Assembly (NCBI GenBank): GCA_036493735.1
Contig: DASXPH010000098.1
Coordinates: forward strand, 62,001-126,000
Direction of reading: 5' to 3'
Length of the DNA stretch: 64,000 bases
From: AG2 sp036493735
GTDB taxonomy: Bacteria > Gemmatimonadota > Gemmatimonadetes > Gemmatimonadales > Gemmatimonadaceae
Position numbers and translations under genes: made by a program. This document shows, one piece after another, positions 43,275 through 52,490 of this stretch; position 1 is the first letter of the stretch, and each line of letters opens with the position of its first letter. The notes under the pieces are model-generated. The model was not told where the DNA came from. It did no database searches and worked only from the letters and a program-made list of their open reading frames with translations.

Positions 43275-46013
43275 ATGCAGTCGACCACAACCCGCATGCC
43301 TCGCCGAGACTTTCCGGAGCTCTGCTTCACTGCCCTGCTCGCCTGCTATCCGCCGTCATTCCGCGCGCGTTTTGGCGTGGAGATGCAGGGGTTCTTTCGG
43401 GCGCGCCGCGCCGAGGCGCGGCACCGTCACGGGTACCGCGGCGTCGCGCGGCTGTGGTGGCATCTCGTCATCGACGTGCTGAGCAGTGCGCCCGTCGAAT
43501 GGCTGCACCTTCTCACTTCGCGCGCCGAGGCCCTCCACGCCGACGAAGTGGACGTGCCATGGTCGTCCCCCTTCTATCTGGATCGAGAGGAAACGATGGA
43601 CGCAGTCCGACAGGACCTCCGCTTCGCGCTTCGCACGCTTCGGAGCCGACCCGCGTTCACATTCATCGCGGTGCTCACTCTGGCTCTCGGTATTGGCGCG
43701 ACGACGGCGATCTTCAGCGTCGTGAACGCCGTATTGCTGCGTCCACTTCCCTGGCCCGACGCCAAGCGTCTCGTCCTCGTGTGGGGAACGCGAGGAGAGG
43801 ACCGCCAGGTCGGCGTCGTTTACCTCGACTATCTCGACTGGCAGAAGCAGTCACGGAGCTTCGATGCGCTCGCGGTCATGCGCGGCCAGAGCGTGAACCT
43901 CACGGGCGGCGATCGGCCTGAGCGCATCATCGGCAGCTTCATCACCGCTAACATGTTCGCCGCGCTCGGCGCGACGCCGGTACAGGGGCGATTCTTCACC
44001 GACGCGGAGACCCAGGTGGGGACGAAGCAGGCCGTCGCTGTCATCTCCGATGATTTCTGGCGTTCGCATCTTGGCGGGCGCGCCGACGTACTCGGTCGCA
44101 CGCTGGTGCTCAACGGCCTCCCGTTTACGATCGTCGGCGTCACGCGACCGGAGACCACGGCACCGCTCGGGACGCCCGACGTCTGGATGCCGATCGGATT
44201 TTACCCGAACGCGGGTGATCTCGAGCTCCGCGGCCGACCCGGTGTGCTCGTCGTCGGCAAGCTCAAGGCGAGCGTGAGCGTGGAACGTGCGCAGGCGGAC
44301 CTCGACGCGATCGCGCGCCGTCTCGGCGGCGAATATCCCGCGACGAACGCCGGCATCGGCGTGAACGTGCAGCCACTCGTCGAGCAGATTGTGGGGCCGG
44401 TGCGCACACCGATCCTCGTCGTGCTCGGCGCCGTGGCAATCGTCCTTCTCATCGCGTGCGCGAACGTCGCGAACCTGCAGCTGGCCCGGGCGGCCGCGCG
44501 ACGGCGCGAGCTCTCGGTGCGGACCGCGTTAGGCGCCGGTCGATCGAGACTCATTCGACAGCTGCTCACGGAGAGTCTCGTACTGTCGGTGGTGGGTGGT
44601 GCGCTCGGCGTGGCGATCGCGCGGTGGGGCGTCTCGCTGCTGGCGGCTCAGTTGGCGGCGACGATTCCGGTGAACGGCACCGTCGGACTGGACGCGCCGG
44701 TGCTGCTCTTCGCGATGGCAGTCACGTTAGGCGCCGGCATTCTCTTCGGCAGCGCCCCAGCGTGGCAGTACTCCCGTGCCGACGTGCGTGACGCGCTCAC
44801 CGTGCGCGGCGACGGCGGCGCGTCGCGTGCCGCGCGATCGATGCTGCGGAACGTGCTCGTCGCGGCACAGATCGCACTCAGCGTCGTTTTGCTCGTGAGC
44901 GCGGGCCTCTTGACGAGAAGTCTTGCCGCCCTGTCGCGCGTCGATCCGGGTTTCGATGCGTCTCACGTGTTGACGCTGCAATTCCGGCTCCCGGCAGCAA
45001 AGTACCCGACAGAAGGACAGATCTGCGCGATGTTCACCCGTACACTCGAGGAGATGAGAGCGGTGCCGGGCGTACAGCACGCCGCGCTCGTTCGGGCGAC
45101 GCCGCTGAATGGCAATGGCGAGACCTTCCCCTATTACCTCCCCGGGAAGCCGCTGGCGGATGCATCGAAGGCGCCGACCGCGCAGCTCAACATCGTGAGT
45201 GGTGACTATTTCGCGACGCTGCGCATTCCGCGACTCGTGGGCCGCGACTTCACGATCGACGATCGCGCCGACGCGCCTCCCGTGGTCATCGTCAACGAAC
45301 AGCTCGCGCGACGGGCCTGGCCTAACGAATCTCCCATCGGCAAGACGATTCGCATCGGTGGTTCGGGCGCGCCGTGGGCCACGGTCGTCGGTGTCGTCGG
45401 GACGGTGAAGCACTTCCGGCTCTCCGAAGATCCGCTGGATGAGGCATACATGCCGTACCTGCAGCGACCGCTCATCTTCACCGAAGTCGTGGTCCGCGCC
45501 GCTGGCGATCCGGCGGCCGTGGCGAACTCGATTCGCGCGGCGGTATGGCGGGTCGACCGCGATCAACCGGTATGGCGGGTGCGCACGATGAATCGCGTTC
45601 TCGACGAGGCGCGTGGTGGGCCGAGGCTCACGGTCTGGCTGATGACAGGGTTTGCGATGCTCGCCCTCGTACTTGCCGCCATTGGCGTGTACGGTGTGAT
45701 GAGCTACGCCGTCGCGCGACGCACGCAGGAAGTCGGGATTCGGATGGCTCTCGGCGCGCGACGGTACCAGGTGCTGGCGATGGTGTTGCGCGACGGCATG
45801 CGTACGACGACGCTCGCGCTATTCATCGGACTCGCGATCGCCGCGCTCGCGACGCGCCTCCTCGCAAGCCAACTCTTCGGCGTGAGCGCAACCGATCCAT
45901 TGACCTTCACCGTCGTGCCGCTCGTGCTCGGACTCATCGCGCTGGCGGCCTGCTACCTGCCGGCACGGCGAGCCAGCCGCGTCGATCCGATCGTCGCGCT
46001 CCGCGCGGACTGA
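43275..46013 (+). CDS. ADOP-type duplicated MacB/FtsX permease
   Basis: 912 residues. A short N-terminal cytoplasmic prefix (PRRDFPELCFTALLACYPPSF, with GFFRARR) is typical of acidobacterial-type duplicated orphan permeases. Two MacB periplasmic core plus FtsX permease units follow: QDLRFALRTLRSRPAFTFIA with the first span, the core (FDALAVMRGQSVNLTGG), then three spans with ANVANLQLARAAARRRELSV. The second unit has a DPGFDASHVLTLQF core and ends in VARRTQEVGIRMALGARRY and SRVDPIVALRAD. No ATPase gene is adjacent. Its PadR-type regulator follows. Confidence 0.93.
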   Translation: MQSTTTRMPRRDFPELCFTALLACYPPSFRARFGVEMQGFFRARRAEARHRHGYRGVARLWWHLVIDVLSSAPVEWLHLLTSRAEALHADEVDVPWSSPFYLDREETMDAVRQDLRFALRTLRSRPAFTFIAVLTLALGIGATTAIFSVVNAVLLRPLPWPDAKRLVLVWGTRGEDRQVGVVYLDYLDWQKQSRSFDALAVMRGQSVNLTGGDRPERIIGSFITANMFAALGATPVQGRFFTDAETQVGTKQAVAVISDDFWRSHLGGRADVLGRTLVLNGLPFTIVGVTRPETTAPLGTPDVWMPIGFYPNAGDLELRGRPGVLVVGKLKASVSVERAQADLDAIARRLGGEYPATNAGIGVNVQPLVEQIVGPVRTPILVVLGAVAIVLLIACANVANLQLARAAARRRELSVRTALGAGRSRLIRQLLTESLVLSVVGGALGVAIARWGVSLLAAQLAATIPVNGTVGLDAPVLLFAMAVTLGAGILFGSAPAWQYSRADVRDALTVRGDGGASRAARSMLRNVLVAAQIALSVVLLVSAGLLTRSLAALSRVDPGFDASHVLTLQFRLPAAKYPTEGQICAMFTRTLEEMRAVPGVQHAALVRATPLNGNGETFPYYLPGKPLADASKAPTAQLNIVSGDYFATLRIPRLVGRDFTIDDRADAPPVVIVNEQLARRAWPNESPIGKTIRIGGSGAPWATVVGVVGTVKHFRLSEDPLDEAYMPYLQRPLIFTEVVVRAAGDPAAVANSIRAAVWRVDRDQPVWRVRTMNRVLDEARGGPRLTVWLMTGFAMLALVLAAIGVYGVMSYAVARRTQEVGIRMALGARRYQVLAMVLRDGMRTTTLALFIGLAIAALATRLLASQLFGVSATDPLTFTVVPLVLGLIALAACYLPARRASRVDPIVALRAD

Positions 46014-46046
46014 CCACATTATTAACTCGCTAAACGGGAGCAGTGG

Positions 46047-46454
46047 GTGAAACGTTCGCCGGAGGCACAGGATCTTCTTCCTCTCACGCCGGTCGTGCTG
46101 CACATCCTGCTCGCGCTCGCCGATGGCAGACGCGACGAGTCGGACGATAGCCCTGGCCGACATGGCTACGCGGTGGCGCAGGAGGTGGAGGAAATGACCG
46201 AAGGGCAGATCCGAATGGGACCGGGAACGCTGTATGGTTCCATACAGCGGATGCTCACGTCGGCGTTGATCGAGGAAGTCATGCGCCCGCGCGGCGGGGC
46301 GCGACAATCGCCCGCCACCGACGACGAGCGTCGGCGTTACTATCGGCTCACTCCCCTTGGCCAACGCGTTTTGGAGTTGGAGCTGGCGCGGCTCGCGCGC
46401 GTGGTCAGCGTCGCGCGCGCAAAGCATCTGCTGCGCGGTCTCGAGCCCGCGTGA
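46047..46454 (+). CDS. PadR family transcriptional regulator
   Basis: 135 residues from GTG 46047. The winged-helix region has LTPVVLHILLALADGRRDE, HGYAVAQEVEEMTEGQIRMGPGTLYGSIQRMLTSALIEEV, the canonical PadR arrangement, and ends RRYYRLTPLGQRVLELE. It follows the duplicated permease by 33 bp; this permease/PadR pairing is common in Acidobacteriota and Gemmatimonadota, and the regulator probably represses it in response to a small ligand. Confidence 0.93.
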   Translation: MKRSPEAQDLLPLTPVVLHILLALADGRRDESDDSPGRHGYAVAQEVEEMTEGQIRMGPGTLYGSIQRMLTSALIEEVMRPRGGARQSPATDDERRRYYRLTPLGQRVLELELARLARVVSVARAKHLLRGLEPA

Positions 46455-46494
46455 GCAGTACGAATCTTCAAGACGTGCGGCAGAACACCGAACA

Positions 46495-46537
46495 CGTTGA
46501 GAGCAAGGGCGGGAAGAACCCTCCCCTGCTCTCAACG
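46495..46537. terminator. Strong inverted repeat between convergent genes
   Basis: CGTTGAGAGCA at 46495-46505 is the exact inverse of TGCTCTCAACG at 46527-46537, an 11-bp perfect stem around a loop of about 21 bases that itself has GGG/CCC complementarity. It lies between the PadR gene (ends 46454) and the minus-strand gene ending at 46588, as expected for a bidirectional terminator. Confidence 0.7.
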
Positions 46538-46587
46538 TCTCCGGCGGTTCCGACGGCCTACGAGGCTACCCTTGTCCTGACGCTCTA

Positions 46588-47037
46588 CTAGTGCGCGATG
46601 CCGCCGTGGTGTTTGCAGACGTCGTGGCGCTCGCCGACGACCTTCTCGTTCCGGCCGTCGCGGCATCGCACGATGCGGTGCTTTTCCTCACGTCGCTCTT
46701 CGCGACGCTCCTCGCGCTTCTTTTCCTCGTGACGGCGACCCCAGCGCCAGCCACGACGCTCCTCGTAGTGCGGCTTGGGTTGCGTCGACGACCTCGGAGT
46801 TCCCGCCTGCGTCACGGGCGCCGGGTTCGTCTTGGTGGGGGTGCGATGCTGGATGGCCGTGTGCACGCGGTGAATGCCGCCATGGCCGTCGCAGGCGTTG
46901 GCGCCGGTCGCCATCGTGGCCGAACCGTCGTTGCAGGAGGTCTTCCAGCCGCCTGATTGTGCCTGCGCGGCTAGCGGCATCGCCGCGCTGATGAACGCGG
47001 CCGCCGCCGCGCCGACGAAAATGCGGGAGAGAGACAT
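46588..47037 (-). CDS. Exported protein with two DUF3761-like units
   Basis: From ATG 47035-47037, 149 residues. Signal peptide (MSLSRIFVGAAAAAFISAAM), then CNDGSATMATGANACDGHGG and, after a basic linker (ERREERREEKH), CRDGRNEKVVGERHDVCKHHGG. Each unit has the CxDGx(n)CxxHGG pattern of DUF3761, so the protein is an internal duplication. Two cysteines per unit probably form a disulfide. The linker is unusually rich in R and E. Function unknown. Confidence 0.8.
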   Translation of the reverse strand: MSLSRIFVGAAAAAFISAAMPLAAQAQSGGWKTSCNDGSATMATGANACDGHGGIHRVHTAIQHRTPTKTNPAPVTQAGTPRSSTQPKPHYEERRGWRWGRRHEEKKREERREERREEKHRIVRCRDGRNEKVVGERHDVCKHHGGIAH

Positions 47038-47111
47038 TGGGTCCTCGGAAGGAGTCGCGAGATTGACGCGTCGCGACTCGTCAGGGTCACCCGATGCCTG
47101 CGTGCGCGAGA

Positions 47112-49610
47112 TCACATTCGCAGCAGATAGCTCGCTTTCACGAAGAACGCATCCGTCGTCCGCCTCGTGCCCGTGAGGAGGTCCGCGCTGCGCCAGCGCC
47201 GGGTGAGATCCGCCGGGTCCGAGTCGGTGCGGAAGTAGGTGCTGCCATACCCGGCGAAGAACACGGTGCCCGGACTGGGTTGATACGAGAACAACCAGTC
47301 GGCGCGGAAGGTGTGATCGCGTTCGGGCGTACTGGCCACCATCACGCCGTCTGGTTGCATGAAGAGAAGCCGCCCATTGGTGCGCGACTCGTCTCGGAGG
47401 GCAACCTGGTCAGCCGCGGTGTACTGCCCCACGATGCGAAAGAACAGCGGGCGCGCGATCTGATATTCGGTTTTCACGCGCGTGATGCGTGCGCTCTCAA
47501 CGATCTGCCCGGTCGTCCGGCGATTGTAACTCTGGTACTGCCAGGTTGGACTGATGCGCAGCTTGTCCGTCGGCCGAATCAGGGCACCGATCGAGGAGTA
47601 GACGATGAACGACGACGCCCACTCGTAGAAGTTCTCGTCGTTCCCCCAGAGGTACAGCGCGTTCATCGAGAAGCGCTGCCATTGGGGCGTCGCCAGCGAC
47701 ACGACCCAATCGCGATTCGGAATGCGGGGTGTACCGGTGAATGGAATGGTGTCCGCGACACTGCCCTGCACGCGCTCGACGTACGTGTTCGGAAAGAGGT
47801 TCGAGTCGTAGCCGAATGTCTCGAGCAGCAGCGAGAAGCCGGCATTCCAACCGCCGCGCAACTGCATGTGCGTGTTGATGTGGAACTTCTTCTCGATCGC
47901 GTCGCGCTTCTCGGTGAAGTACGCGTACTTCCACGTGAGATAGTAGACGTTGTCGAGCGTGAAAGCCTGCAGCCACGCGTCGCGCGAGCCGAAGAGCATG
48001 ACGCGATGATCGACGGTCGAGTTGACGACACCAGGCCGGCCGATGAAGCCACTGGCCGCGAGGAAATGCTCGTCGATACCGCTCAACGCGTAGTCGAAGC
48101 CGAAGCGCTTCCCATTGCGATCGAATGCCGCCGCCCACAACGGCGCTTCCGTGACGCGGTGGCTGAACAGCTGGTCGTCCGTGCGGCTGCCGGCCGCCTG
48201 GAAGGTCAGCGAGTAGAGTTTGCGAAAGACGAGAGAGCCGTCGACGTCGGCGACGCGATTGGACCACGCACCGTCCGTGCGGTCGGTGTACGTTGCGCCG
48301 ACATGCGACTGGTCGCCGAGGTCGCGCGCCGCGCGAGCGATGGTGAAGATCGGATGCGAGCCAAGCTGTCCGTTCGCGGGATCGTACGACAGCGAATACG
48401 CGCGATCGTCGACCGCGGACAGCAGCGCCACCGACGTGCCGGAGATCTTGCCGGTGACCTTCGTCGCGAAGACCGGCTGCTGGATGCGGCGGGTATACAC
48501 CACCTCGTTAGGTGTGCTGAACCCCTCCATTCCTTCGAGGAAGAAGGGACGCTTCTCGGGGAAGTACAGCGCCTGTCGCGGGTCGAAGGTGAATTGGCCG
48601 GCGTCCGACTCTACCTGCGAGAAGTCCGGGTTCACCGTTCCGTTGAGAGTGAGATTGTTCGTGATCCCCCAACGGGCATTCCCGCCGAAGACGGGATCCT
48701 CACCGTTGTAGCACCATCGAGCAGGAGCTCCCGCGGCACATGGCGAGCCGACGGTGCGCTGCGTCGCCTCCGGATTGAGATCGAGCACGATGCCGCGGCG
48801 GAGATCGGTGAGTCCCTCGAGCGTCCCCGATTGGCCGAGGAAGGATGCTGCCGCGCGCTTGGCGGGCGCCCACGTGTCCTCGAACCCGGAGTGCTGCACG
48901 ACGCGCACGATGTTGAGTCCCCAGCTCTGCGTCTCCGTCGGCTGGTAGCGCAGGGACTTGAAGGGAATGCGGATCTCGACCTCGTAGCCGTACGCGGTGA
49001 CGCGGCCCTTGGATTGGAAGACGAAGTCCTGGCTCAGATCCGCCTGTTGTCGCGCCGTCGAGCCTTGAGTCATGAAGCTGTTCGACTGCGTTCTATTCGT
49101 CTCGAGGATCGTGCCGTCCATCTGCACGCCTAACGGATTCACGCCGAAGACGAGTGCCTGCCGGCCATCGTTGAAGGTGCTGAGGAGAATCTGAACCTGA
49201 TCGTCGGCATCAATGCGGTCGCGATCGGCGAGAGTCGCCACCGGCGCGCCATGACGCTCGAAGGCGCGAATGCCGAAGTGAATCGCGGTCGACGAATACC
49301 ACACCAGTACCTGGGTCGAATCGTCGGCGGGAACACCGTCCTGCGGCGAGAACTGCGAGAAGCCGGTGAGTACCGCCGCCTGGCGCCAGACGGGTTCGTC
49401 GAGGGAGCCGTCGACGCGCACGGCCGCCTCGATCCGCGGGATCGACACATGGAGCTGGCGAGCCGTGCCGACGTACGTGTCGACTGGCTCGCCTGTTCGC
49501 GGATGCGACGCGGCGACGGCGGCGAGAAGGATGAACGCGGGACTGAACACGGCGGTTCGCTCGACGAAAAACGACCACGCATAGTTGGGTGCGTGGCCGT
49601 CTACGTTCAA
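47112..49610 (-). CDS. DUF5916 protein with CBM9-like N-terminal domain
   Basis: 832 residues. A signal-like N-terminus is followed by a carbohydrate-binding family 9-like sandwich (VDGSLDEPVWRQAAVLTGF, TQVLVWYSSTAIHFGIRAFE, GYEVEIRIPFKSLRY), then the DUF5916 domain (FRGNARWGITNNLTLNGTVN-type region with PDFSQVESDAGQFT and FPEKRPFFLEG). The C-terminal two-thirds reads as an outer-membrane beta barrel of about 20 strands. This architecture is widespread in Gemmatimonadota and Bacteroidota and is presumed to be a surface protein; its ligand is not known. Confidence 0.88.
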   Translation of the reverse strand: MNVDGHAPNYAWSFFVERTAVFSPAFILLAAVAASHPRTGEPVDTYVGTARQLHVSIPRIEAAVRVDGSLDEPVWRQAAVLTGFSQFSPQDGVPADDSTQVLVWYSSTAIHFGIRAFERHGAPVATLADRDRIDADDQVQILLSTFNDGRQALVFGVNPLGVQMDGTILETNRTQSNSFMTQGSTARQQADLSQDFVFQSKGRVTAYGYEVEIRIPFKSLRYQPTETQSWGLNIVRVVQHSGFEDTWAPAKRAAASFLGQSGTLEGLTDLRRGIVLDLNPEATQRTVGSPCAAGAPARWCYNGEDPVFGGNARWGITNNLTLNGTVNPDFSQVESDAGQFTFDPRQALYFPEKRPFFLEGMEGFSTPNEVVYTRRIQQPVFATKVTGKISGTSVALLSAVDDRAYSLSYDPANGQLGSHPIFTIARAARDLGDQSHVGATYTDRTDGAWSNRVADVDGSLVFRKLYSLTFQAAGSRTDDQLFSHRVTEAPLWAAAFDRNGKRFGFDYALSGIDEHFLAASGFIGRPGVVNSTVDHRVMLFGSRDAWLQAFTLDNVYYLTWKYAYFTEKRDAIEKKFHINTHMQLRGGWNAGFSLLLETFGYDSNLFPNTYVERVQGSVADTIPFTGTPRIPNRDWVVSLATPQWQRFSMNALYLWGNDENFYEWASSFIVYSSIGALIRPTDKLRISPTWQYQSYNRRTTGQIVESARITRVKTEYQIARPLFFRIVGQYTAADQVALRDESRTNGRLLFMQPDGVMVASTPERDHTFRADWLFSYQPSPGTVFFAGYGSTYFRTDSDPADLTRRWRSADLLTGTRRTTDAFFVKASYLLRM

Positions 49611-49656
49611 TGCCGCTCAGGTTCGAATTCTGTTAATTGCGCGTTGGCAGGGAGGA

Positions 49657-50877
49657 TCAATCCGCCGCCATCGCCGTCGCGCCGAAGGTGTGGCCGTGAC
49701 GTTCGCGTCCAAACCAGGCGGCGAGTGCGCCGCCCAGGAACACCGTCACCGCCGTGAGGGCCATCGAGTTGGCGTACGTCGTGCGTTCGGCGAACACGGC
49801 CTCGACGTAGCTGACCGATGCGGCGAGCGCCACGCCGCACTGATAGGCGAAGCCGGGCAGGAACCCTCGCACCGAGTCCGGCGACAATTCGGTGATGTGC
49901 GCCGGGATCACGCCCCACGCCCCCTGCACCATGAACTGCATAACGAACGCGCCCGCGACCAGCACGGCGATGCTCGGCGCGTGCGACCAGATGGGGATCG
50001 CGAGGATCGCGAGGACGAGCGCGATGGTGATGGCACGCCGCCGCCCGATCTTGTCGGAGATGTGGCCGAAGATGATGCCACCGCCGATAGCACCGACCAT
50101 CGAGAATGCCGTCAGCAGCGATCTCGCCCGTACGGAGAAGCTCCAATCGCGCTGCAGGAACGTCGGATACATGTCCTGCGTGCCGTGCGAGATGAAGTTC
50201 ATCATCGTCATCAGCACGACGAGATACAGGAAGAGCTTCCAGTGCGAGAGAATTCCTCGACCCAGATCGCCCCAGCTCTCGTGCTTCGTCCGCTGCCACA
50301 CCTCGGATTCCTTCACACCCGTGCGCACATACAGGGCGAGTAGCGCGGGCAAGCCGCCGATGAAGAAGAGCGGGCGCCATCCCCAACGCGGGAAGACGAT
50401 GAGCATCGCGAGCGCGGCCAGCAGATAGCCGCAAGCATAGCCTTCCTGCAGGAATCCGGAGAGCAATCCACGACGAGACGCGGGCGCTTTTTCCATCGCC
50501 AACGATGCTCCGACGCCCCACTCTCCACCCATGCCAATGCCGAAAAGCGCACGTAACACGAGGAACGTCGCGAAGTTGGGCGCGAAGCCGGTCGCGACTT
50601 CGATCATCGAATAGAAGACGAGATTGACCATCAACGGAATGCGACGGCCATAGCGGTCCGCGAGCAGGCCGAAGATGAACGCTCCAACAGGCCGGAAGGC
50701 GAGCGTGAGGGTCAGCGAGAAGGCCATCTCCTTGTCGGATCGCCCGAATTCCTTCCCGATCGCCGTGAGCGTCATGACGACGAGGAAGAAATCAAACGCG
50801 TCGAGCGTCCATCCGAGGAAGCTCGCGATGATGGCGGAGCGCTGATCGGATGTCGTGCGAGTTGCGGTAGCGGTCAC
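49657..50877 (-). CDS. MFS transporter (sialate/metabolite:H+ symporter-like)
   Basis: 406 residues and about twelve spans. LGWTLDAFDFFLVVMTLTAI begins the first span of the SHS/aromatic-acid symporter group, followed by GLLADRYGRRIPLMVNLVFY (the loop 2-3 motif) and RALFGIGMGGEWGVGASLAM. Carboxylates such as lactate, sialate or shikimate-type acids are typical substrates. Its start overlaps the stop of the S41 peptidase gene by 4 bp. Together with the TPR gene this forms a tight three-gene run. Confidence 0.9.
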   Translation of the reverse strand: MTATATRTTSDQRSAIIASFLGWTLDAFDFFLVVMTLTAIGKEFGRSDKEMAFSLTLTLAFRPVGAFIFGLLADRYGRRIPLMVNLVFYSMIEVATGFAPNFATFLVLRALFGIGMGGEWGVGASLAMEKAPASRRGLLSGFLQEGYACGYLLAALAMLIVFPRWGWRPLFFIGGLPALLALYVRTGVKESEVWQRTKHESWGDLGRGILSHWKLFLYLVVLMTMMNFISHGTQDMYPTFLQRDWSFSVRARSLLTAFSMVGAIGGGIIFGHISDKIGRRRAITIALVLAILAIPIWSHAPSIAVLVAGAFVMQFMVQGAWGVIPAHITELSPDSVRGFLPGFAYQCGVALAASVSYVEAVFAERTTYANSMALTAVTVFLGGALAAWFGRERHGHTFGATAMAAD

Positions 50878-52490
50878 GGAGTTTTGGCGAGAATCGCCGA
50901 CGCGCGATCGAACTGCTGCGCAGCGCGTCGAACGGTCGGATCGAGAAGCGCGGCAACTCGATAGTAGCCGGATTCACCGAATTTTGCTCGCGCCAGCGCC
51001 CGCGTGAGCATGCGCTGGAGCTCCCCGTCCACGTCGTCCCCCGAGGGAATGGCAACTTCCTGCTGGGTCGCGAACGATCGGAACTCGCTGACAGCAGTAG
51101 CGGGCAGCGACGGATTGGCCGCGAGTGCATCCAGCGTCGTGGGCACGCCGGCGTTGGCGCTGACGTATCCGCCGATCCACTTCAAGGCGAGATCGTTCTC
51201 GCGAACTCGCGCCAGCCAGAGCGGCTGCGGATCGTCGCCGAGTCTGACATCCGGATAGATGCCGCCACCACCGTACACGACACGTCCCTGATCCGTCTTG
51301 CAGCTCGGCCGGCCAACGGTGTCACGATCGGCTCCAGCCATCCTATAGTAGTCGCGGCGGCTGATGGAGTGATATTGGCGCTGGATGACGCGACCACATG
51401 GCGTGCGCAAGTGCCCGATCACCAGCTCGATCACCGACCCATCGGACATCGGGAATCCCGCCATGAGCAGCGATTTGCCAAATGTCGGTCGGCCGACGAT
51501 CAGCGCGCGATCATGATCCTGAAGCGCGCCCGCCACGAGCTCCGACGCGCTCGCCGTCCCTTCATTCACGAGCAGCACTATCGGATAACGCTTCTCGCTC
51601 CTCCAGAAAGAGCGCGAGACGCGCGACGTGTCGGTCACGTCGGCCTTTCGCCCCTCGGCGGTATACACGATGGCGCCCTTGGACAGGAACTCGCCGGCGA
51701 TATGGGCTGCCTGATCGACGCGTCCGCCGCCATTGTCGCGCAGGTCGATGATGACGCGTTGCATGCCCTGCTTTTCGAGGCCGCCGAGCGCGTCGTGCAT
51801 GTCGTCGGCGACCTTGTCGTTGACGAAGGTGGTGATACGGACGTAGCCGGTCTGTTGATCGAGCATGAAGGCGGCGGGGACGGCCGTGGCGTCGTCCCCG
51901 CGCTCACGCCTAACGATTCTGTCGAGCTTGGCGAGCGAGCCGTCGATGCGCCGCCGCTCCAAGCTCAGCGTCACGGGAGCGTTCTTGACGCCGGCCAATC
52001 CGATCTCGAGCTCCATCGCGGAAGTCGCGTCCACCGGCTTCCCGTCCACCGCCACCAGCTCGTCGCCGACGAGAATGTCCTGCTCCGCAGCCTTCGATCC
52101 CGGTTCGACGCTGACGACCACCGGCGCGTCGTCGATGTAGCGGAAATTGACCGGCACGGGATACAGTTTGCCGTCGCGATATGCCGCCGCTTTTGCCGGA
52201 TTGAGGCGGACCGCCGGAATGACGAACGAGTGCGGATCGGCGGCGTGAATCATTCCCTCGATCGCGGCCATGAACAGCTCGTGCATGTCCAGCGAGTCGG
52301 GGTGATTCACTCGAATCTGATTGAGGACCTGACTGAACATCATCAGGTCTTCGGCAGTCGTCCGCGGACGAAGGGGACCGCGTGTCGAGTCCTGCGCCGT
52401 CGCGGCGGCCGGCAGCGCGAGCGCGGCAACGAGCACCGCGAGTGCCCGTCGCCGCGTGCGCCGCATCCAGATGTCAGGCAGCGTTCTCAC
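50874..52490 (-). CDS. S41 family carboxy-terminal processing peptidase
   Basis: 538 residues with signal sequence (RALAVLVAALALPAAATAQ). A PDZ domain (PVVVSVEPGSKAAEQDILVG) precedes the peptidase core: YVRITTFVNDKVADDMH, VIIDLRDNGGGRVDQAAHIA, VNEGTASASELVAGAL with the nucleophile serine, and GRPTFGKSLLMAGFP with the catalytic lysine. A C-terminal helical extension of about 120 residues follows. It would process periplasmic proteins or degrade peptides. Its start overlaps the TPR gene stop (ATGA-type) and its stop overlaps the MFS gene start. Confidence 0.92.
   Translation of the reverse strand: MRTLPDIWMRRTRRRALAVLVAALALPAAATAQDSTRGPLRPRTTAEDLMMFSQVLNQIRVNHPDSLDMHELFMAAIEGMIHAADPHSFVIPAVRLNPAKAAAYRDGKLYPVPVNFRYIDDAPVVVSVEPGSKAAEQDILVGDELVAVDGKPVDATSAMELEIGLAGVKNAPVTLSLERRRIDGSLAKLDRIVRRERGDDATAVPAAFMLDQQTGYVRITTFVNDKVADDMHDALGGLEKQGMQRVIIDLRDNGGGRVDQAAHIAGEFLSKGAIVYTAEGRKADVTDTSRVSRSFWRSEKRYPIVLLVNEGTASASELVAGALQDHDRALIVGRPTFGKSLLMAGFPMSDGSVIELVIGHLRTPCGRVIQRQYHSISRRDYYRMAGADRDTVGRPSCKTDQGRVVYGGGGIYPDVRLGDDPQPLWLARVRENDLALKWIGGYVSANAGVPTTLDALAANPSLPATAVSEFRSFATQQEVAIPSGDDVDGELQRMLTRALARAKFGESGYYRVAALLDPTVRRAAQQFDRASAILAKTP

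Noticed and set aside
47094..49133. Long plus-strand open frame of 679 residues opposite the DUF5916 gene
   Set aside because: The minus-strand frame has a signal peptide and recognisable CBM9/DUF5916 motifs. The plus-strand product is Arg/Val/Glu-rich antisense composition typical of GC-rich shadows.
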